Source: Setoptus koraiensis (taxonomy: Eukaryota; Arthropoda). Taken from it: a DNA stretch of 64,000 nucleotides. The stretch's first letter is position 1; every line of letters starts with the position of its first letter. Of the stretch, positions 57,401 through 64,000 are shown piece by piece. A model generated the notes under the pieces. It saw only the letters and a program-made list of their open reading frames with translations. It searched no databases and was not told the DNA's origin. Position numbers and translations under genes: made by a program. The stretch is from assembly GCA_048013815.1 (NCBI GenBank), contig CM106585.1:5332001-5396000 (forward strand), given 5' to 3'.

Positions 57401-59017
57401 GATGTAACAATCGAGTGGTCCCACACTGTGCTCTAAAATCATTGACGGTCAGCAATGATGACGGTCAATTCCCCACTGCCATTCTCTACAGCCAGCCTCA
57501 AGCCGCACCGTGGATTAGTGGACTCATGTGTGGATCTGTTCAGCGGGTCACCAACAGGAAACGAGTGATTCAGAAATGATTCACAAGCAAATGCATCTGA
57601 AAATTTGTTGAAAGAAATGGCTATTCCATCTCCAATCAGCTCGTTTGATTTGGCTTGCATTCCTCGGAGGCATTCCGAGATCACAGTTGATCCAAGCTAC
57701 ACTAATGATGCTACAATTGCCCTGTGTTTCATCAGATCGAGAGGCACCAGCGGCTTCGTATCGGTTAAATCAATCAATTTGAGACAATTGCAGATGCAAG
57801 CAACAACGCTGTATACTTTCGACATTGGAGAAGCGCCCCCTCTCTTCGGTTGGGCGAAAGCAGGGAAATTTTGAAATAGTAGAGGTTAACTCAGTCTGCC
57901 GTAATGGAGAAGAAGAAAAAGAAAGAAAAAAAGTAGAAGTATAGTGTTTCTAGCACTCGATCGACGGGGGAGGGGGTAACAAATGGGGATAGAGCATGTG
58001 TGCGAGTGTGTGTGTGTGCGCTGAAAGAGGGGGGAAAGAAGAGAGAATCGGGCAGAAAATAAATTCACGATACTTGCATGTTCGAACGCTTGCGACTCAC
58101 TTTCTGTCCGCTCACAACTGCAAAGTTGGTGTGTGTGTGTGTGTGTGTGTGCTGGTATAGCATAGCAGACTAGCTGACGCACAGCCAGAGCTACAGTGTT
58201 GTATTGTGTGCTAGTAACGCAGCGCACACACTCACATAAAGGGAGAGAAAGAATTATCATATGAGAGGGCTGCACATTCTAGGCGTGGAATAATACACGT
58301 CTGTATGTTACTACGCTATACAGTGCTATTTCTGATTCTCTTCTCTCTGCTCTAGCCAGTAGTGCTGCTGTCGCTGTTCTTGTTGTCGTATAGTTATAGC
58401 ACTGGCATTACTATTGTACGCTGTACTGTACAAATAATATATAAACAATTCCTGATGAGAGCAAGTTTGTGCCTGCCGAATGCGCACAGATTCTACATAA
58501 GTGCGGCGCACAGCACACGGGTTACGTGGGTATAGGGCAAGATTATCCTCTGCGTCGCCAATGCTAACATGCAGGCACGCATGGCATCGTATTACATTCT
58601 GTGCTTGCTGAGTGGGCACACAAATGAGTGCAAAATTCTATTTGGCACGAGGAAATGTACGAGGTTGCCAGTTACTCTGTATATAAGCGCTATGCTGCAC
58701 TAACACTGCCTCATTCTGAAATAAATTTCCGAACACTCCACATCACTACTACAACACTGATTGGCTTAATTACTGCAAAAAAAGGCATACAAGTTGATTA
58801 GGAATCCGCACAAACTCCCCGTAAAATACTAATCTATTCAAATGGAAGCGATGGAAACAGTGAGATTCGATAGCAATTTGATGCAGCATACACAAACAGC
58901 AAAAAACAAGCCAATAAAAGCCAACATTTTGATCTAAACTCAACTACTAAAACTAACAGCAACACCAACAACAAACAAAATACCCGATCACCAATAGAGC
59001 ACAAAAAAGCGATAATT
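54472..59017. other. Intergenic region, no gene supported
   Basis: Divergent intergenic space between eIF2A (minus) and INTS3 (plus), so it should contain both promoters. It holds short (GT)n runs (near 55030-55050 and 58128-58151), a GGT-rich stretch near 56510-56560, a GA run near 57080, and one isolated GGGGCCCC site at about 56335. Overlapping open frames near 57439-57874 on both strands have fairly ordinary amino-acid composition, but neither has a convincing start or a recognisable motif, so neither is called. Confidence 0.55.
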
Positions 59018-59041
59018 ATGACACAAGATGATACTCAATAG
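59018..59041 (+). promoter_or_regulatory. Upstream ORF overlapping the INTS3 start
   Basis: ATG at 59018 opens a seven-codon reading frame ending at TAG 59039-59041. It overlaps the first INTS3 ATG (59028) in another frame. Both ATGs have A at -3. A scanning ribosome starting at 59018 would terminate and could reinitiate at the ATG at 59067, which has an ACCACCATG context. Confidence 0.5.
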
Positions 59042-62000
59042 TAGCCACAGCAACAACCAAACCACCATGCTCAATCCTATCGTTCAACATCAACCACAAT
59101 CACAACATAATAATCATCTCATGCAGCCTCAATCGCAAACACAACAACCACCTCCATCACAACAGCAACAACAACAGCACCCACTACTGCAATTGCAAGA
59201 TATACAAACTCCGCTGGCCACTTACGTAAAACAACAATTGCAACAGCCACATATACTATTTAATCTATCACCTATTGATGTAAGAGATGAATATGACGAC
59301 AGAACAACTAAATGCTATCATTCTGTGCAAGCGATGATAGCGAAAAAATCAGAGAAAGAATGCAATGATATTCTCGTGGCCGCCATCAATAAAAATCAGC
59401 ATGCCTACGAAGATATTACAATTGGTCTGCTAGTTTCACTATTAAAAGAATCCGACGGCGCTCGCTATTATAGAGATATAGTTCACATCAACAAGGACGG
59501 CCTGGGACTATTGATTTCACAATTAAACTATATCATAGTGGAAAAAACTAACAAGTTAAAAGAGCACTCAATTAAGCAGATATTATGGACTATTAACCAA
59601 CTAATGAAGTCAAATGTGGCCCAAACCGATAGTGTCTGTCATTTTATACTTAGACAAATCGTCGGCGGTGATGTGTCACCAAAAAATATCTGGCTTACTG
59701 AAAGTGTTCTAGATCTATTGATTGAAAATAGACCATGGCTAGTTAACAATGCTAATAGTTTTATGATATCAACGGTAATCTACACTTATTTGAGAGTTGT
59801 CGCCGATCACACTTACTCTACATCCACAATCGGAAATCAATTTGCCGCATTGAGACAAAAAGAAATTGATTTCTTGATAGGCCTTATAAGGGAAAAGTTT
59901 TCTGATTGTATCACTATAGGCCGCGATTTTGTTAGGTTGTTACAGAATGTTTCTTATAAAATTCCAGAGTTTGACAGTTTATGGAATGATATTGTTAAAA
60001 ATCCCAAGTCCCTCGCAGCAAGTTTCCAGGGACTCCATCAGCTTCTAGCTATCAGAACTCCTAGACGCTTGTTTCAGTCACGCCTAACACAAGAAATGGA
60101 AAAAAAGATTCTTTTTCTAGCGTCCCACGTAAAATTTGGACAACAAAAGAGGTATCAAGATTGGTTCCAGAAACAGTATTTGTCCACGCCAGAAAGTCAA
60201 TCATTACGCTGTGATCTCATACGTTACATATGTGCTGTTATCCACCCAACAAACGAAGTTTTATGCTCTGAGATATTACCACGATGGGCTATAATTGGTT
60301 GGCTATTGACCACATGTACTTCTCAGGTCGCTTCACACAATGCCAAGTTATCAATATTCTACGACTGGTTATCTTTTGACTCGGAGCGTGACAACATCAT
60401 GAACATAGAGCCTGCCATACTTTTGTTGCATCATTCAATGCGATCTCATCCAGCGATAACAGCTAGCTTACTAGAATTCTTGTGTCGATTGCCCCAAAAT
60501 TTTCAAACAAACTACCTGATAGACAAGGTGAAGCAAGGTATCAAAAATTCTTTATCGAAGATTCAGGAAAAACGAGTCCTACCGTAAGTACCAAACTCCA
60601 GACAAACATATTTACTTCTTATTGCACATTGCGCTAACTAATGTTTATCTCCCAATATTCTTTCCGAACTTAGGTCATTGTCACCACTATTCGACAATCC
60701 TAAATTTGACTCTGCGCTTAAGAACCTACTTAGAGAAACCTTTCCTGAATTTTGTTCTTCGTCTCAGAGCACCGACGCGCCCAGCACAATTAAATCCGGA
60801 AATGCAGCATGTGGAAATACTAATATATCTAATGCGTCCTCTCAGGATACAAATTCAAATGATACAGCAAATGATAAGAATGCTCTCACGATACCACCAT
60901 TCACAGGACCTAATCATTCACCAGACGAAACATCTCCCATGAAAAAGCCGACATACAGTAACAGTCAACCTCCTAACAAACCCGCGCTTCGGGTCCCACC
61001 CTCTGAATCTTGTCCTGGGGTTGACTCTGAAAGCAGCATTCCTAACATTGATACAGGAGTAGACACTCTCAACCCTAAAAGACCTCTTCCTGCCACCAAA
61101 AAGTGTGATAGCGATAGTGAAATCCGGCCCAAACAAGAACCCCCGATCAAAAAACACAAATCAAAACATCCACCTGAAAGTGCGAATGATACTAACAATT
61201 CTGTGCTAAATGTTGCCTCTGATGTTAATTCTAAACAATCAGAAAGTGTCTCATCTCCCGAAGAAATTATCAACCATCACAACACTACCTCTACTTGTTC
61301 AAATAATAACACCAGCGCGAAGGAAAACACTCCAAAAACCCATCAAGATCAAGTTGCTGGTCGGAAGGAGACAAAAGTTATCTACCCATTTATGAGCATA
61401 GCCAGTCACATAAATTTTGAACCTGCGAGAGTTATGACTCAATTTGAGAAACCCGTGAGACAATTATTCGAGAGTTTATTGAAAGAAAGGTAAGTACATG
61501 CTTCAGGTGTTAAACCCTATTTTAGCATAATCTTTTCAGTTATTCTAACCCTCTCTAATCAAATCTTCCGGAACCATTCAGTGACAATGAAGTGCGATGT
61601 GATATTATGGACAAGTTGATTACTACATTCAGCAACGAGGAGATATTTGATTCTGGTTTGATTGCTGAATTTGCAATGACCATAGCATACGCCGTTCAGA
61701 ACGATTTTTCTTGTAGAGTTTTCCCATCTAGTCAAAGCGCTGAATCTCTTGAAGAATCAATAGGTTCGCCGATATTTGTACTTATGAGGACTATACTGAC
61801 CTGTCGAGAAGATAAGCCTACCCAGTATGAATTGCTAGCTCTGTTGGTTGAAATATCTAATTCGATCAAAGGTATAGGATTCCTACTCATATATTTCCTC
61901 AAGGGTAAGTGAAGGAAAACTCGAATGTTCAAGTATTCATTTTCTCAAATAACAATTACTCTAATTGATATACTTTCATTCTCTTTTCTCTAGTCTCCAT

Positions 62001-63253
62001 GCCAACGGATAAATCTGATCTGGTTTCTACTTACAAAGCGTTCTGCAAATCTGCCAAAAAGGATATATCGAGAAGTTTACAGGACGACATGGAGATGGCT
62101 CATCAGTTCGATGTGGCGATGTTCTGCTTTATTGTACCCGCAATATACGAACATTTTTCATCATCTGTATTAGGGAATGCCCACCTCTTACATATCGTAG
62201 TTTCTTGTGTAGATTCTTTCGAATTGCAGCAATTAATTTGTTTGGTTGTTCAGAGAAGCTTGGTCATGATAGACGAAGAATCTCTCTCGGACTTGTTAAG
62301 TAAGTATCTCTAGTTAGAGCGATTCACATCCTTATTTTTACATTATCTGAAACACGAAATTCATTTATGCTTTTGCATAACCCTTCTATTTATAGGTATT
62401 AGCCTTGATTGGGAAACATGGGAACAATATTGTTTATGGCAATTGATGATCGCGCATGATGTGTCCATTGATACTGTACTGCCCGTCATATCCAAACTTG
62501 ACCACCGATGTAAGTTCCAGAGCTTCAGATCTTATTCCATATCGTTCAAAATCTAGATGCATGATAATTGATTTTTCATCTGTCTCTATTTTATATTTGT
62601 TCAGCTCACTCTGAGGCTTTGACCTGCTCATTATTAATGTTAAAGAGAGAAACACCTAATTTAACGATTTTGAAGCAAGTGATGCACCGAGAATTCAAAA
62701 AAGAGGATCTATTCACCGTATCCCTACTCACAAGTTGGTCTGAGAAAAAAGAAGCCAAAAGGGAACTTGCCAAACTAATAGGGGAACTATTAGATTCTAA
62801 ATCAAACAACCCCAGTGTTAGGAGGAAAGGGTAATTTTCGATATTTTGTCACAATCTCAGTTAACTCCCATACCAACGATCAGCCTCGTCTATAATTGAG
62901 CAAATCCTAAACTTTCAATCTGTTTCAAATTTTATCTCTCCTCTGTTACTTGTAGGCAAAAAAATAATTCGGCCAAGCCAAATCAGTCCAACATATCAAA
63001 TCGGACTGAAACTATTCTTAGTCACCTGGATCTATTCCGGCAACATTCTAGTAACAATCTTCTTTCGCAAGAATCTATTCGGACTTCCCTGCACCAGGTC
63101 CAACTCCTCTGTAATGACATCCAGAAGAACAAATTTGGAGATTTGTTTGCTTTAGCTGAGGAGGCGCCAGATTTCCAATCTGGTAAACGGTCTAAAGAGC
63201 TCACTCAATCTAAGAGTAAGAGATTGAAGAAACATTTGGACGATCCGATTTAG
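59028..63253 (+). CDS. INTS3: Integrator complex subunit 3 (INTS3), 7 exons, about 1212 aa
   Basis: INTS3 is a scaffold of the Integrator complex, which cleaves snRNA 3' ends and prematurely terminates Pol II; it is also a core of the SOSS single-strand DNA sensor. Exons, read from splice sites and phase, are 59028-60583, 60674-61489, 61582-61904, 61994-62299, 62396-62509, 62605-62830 and 62956-63253. Introns are 89-125 bp, with GTAAGT donors except GTAATT in the last. The spliced frame is 1213 codons with stop. Signature stretches include QIVGGDVSPKNIWL and FGQQKRYQDWFQKQYLST in exon 1, PLFDNPKFD at the exon 1/2 join and SLDWETWEQYC in exon 5. The family is usually about 1040 residues. The excess is a Gln/Asn-rich N-terminus and an expanded Ser/Asn-rich linker in exon 2 (about residues 560-760) with a basic PIKKHKSKH segment. 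The C-terminal tail (KSKRLKKHL) is basic. Met14 (59067) is a possible alternative start. Confidence 0.95.
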
Positions 63254-64000
63254 ATCGGTGGCAAGTAAACTGATAAATCTTGATCAGACAATTTATCCGA
63301 TATTAGTGAATGATGCGAATCTACTCTATATGATAGATTGACATGACTAGATTCTTTTTTCAATAAGCTATTTATACTTGTTTGTTCAAGAAAGTGTATG
63401 AGCCGCGAATCGGTACCAGTGATTACGAATGATATTTGTTTTGATGTGCGTGCACTATGACGTGAGAGAAATATTTATTTTTTAACATATAAAATACGAC
63501 GATTTTCATTTCAACCTGATCTAAACAAGCGCAGAAACCAAGACAAAGGCTTTACAAACAACTACTATTATGGTTGTAAAAAACATAAGCTCTAAATCAA
63601 TTGTCCTTTCAAGTCTGTAGTGTCTACAGTATGCTCACCGACACTATGATGATGAAGTAAAGTGTGTGGAATAACGACCGCGACTAGTGTTTTTGTCCTT
63701 CTAGATAAGAGCTAGTTGGTTAGCTAGATGTAAATGTATTCGACTGTAGCGCACCTCAACAAACATTTGTCCAGTGAACGGTAAAGAGTTCTTTTATGGT
63801 GTTTTTTATTATTAATTGTGACTTAATATAGATTGTGTCATTGTTTAGTGTGTCATGTTAGTGATGCCTCAGGTTGTTTTTATTTTTCTACTCTTTCTAA
63901 TTTGTCGGGTACACCAACTAAAATGTGGTTATACATTCAAATTGTTGGTGATAATCATTTTTTAACATAAAATCTATGACCAAGATTCTCGCCTACATAA
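63254..64000. other. INTS3 3' flank
   Basis: AT-rich sequence with no open frame of note. No canonical AATAAA is seen on the plus strand after the INTS3 stop. Weak candidates are AATAAG near 63363 and TATAAA near 63488, so the transcript end cannot be fixed. Confidence 0.5.

Noticed and set aside
57439-57874. Two overlapping open frames on opposite strands with fairly ordinary composition
   Set aside because: Neither has a clear ATG in context, splice signals or a motif I can name. They could be an exon or pseudogene fragment but cannot be supported.

Overview
The window is eukaryotic nuclear DNA, most likely from an arthropod. An acariform mite is possible, but the sequence alone does not settle the taxon. 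The eukaryotic assignment rests on four points: three recognisable eukaryotic housekeeping genes; short GT-AG introns of 89-125 bp with GTAAGT donors; Kozak-like ATG contexts and AATAAA signals in place of ribosome-binding sites; and abundant (GT)n and (CAA/CAG)n microsatellites. CpG is not visibly depleted.

The window has two unequal halves. Roughly 1-30.9 kb is a GC-rich stretch in which I find no convincing gene. It is packed with GC-only palindromic hexamers (GGGCCC, GGCGCC, GCCGGC), near-perfect hairpins, microsatellites and at least a dozen unrelated short minisatellites with 10-34 bp units. Many open frames exist there, but they come from the low stop density of GC-rich repetitive DNA.

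From about 30.9 kb to the right end the base composition is ordinary and genes appear. In order they are: a 188-residue cysteine-rich orphan (31057-31623, minus); a very large intronless gene for an Asn/Gln/Ser/Thr-rich, probably secreted protein of about 2,974 residues (32627-41551, minus); about 7 kb of microsatellite-bearing intergenic DNA; a small secreted orphan (48995-49312, minus) with a strong TATA box and a long hairpin in its 3' UTR; a 194-bp hAT-like MITE with an 8-bp target duplication; UBA2, the SUMO E1 catalytic subunit (50973-52754, plus); eIF2A (52777-54471, minus), tail-to-tail with UBA2; and Integrator subunit 3 (59028-63253, plus; seven exons).

The recognised genes are not a functional cluster. 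They serve SUMO activation, non-canonical translation initiation and snRNA/mRNA 3'-end processing by Integrator. All except INTS3 are intronless, which points to an intron-poor genome. The CAA/CAG-type repeats of the gene-free half also appear as Gln/Asn tracts in the giant protein and at the INTS3 N-terminus, so one mutational tendency seems to shape both non-coding and coding sequence.
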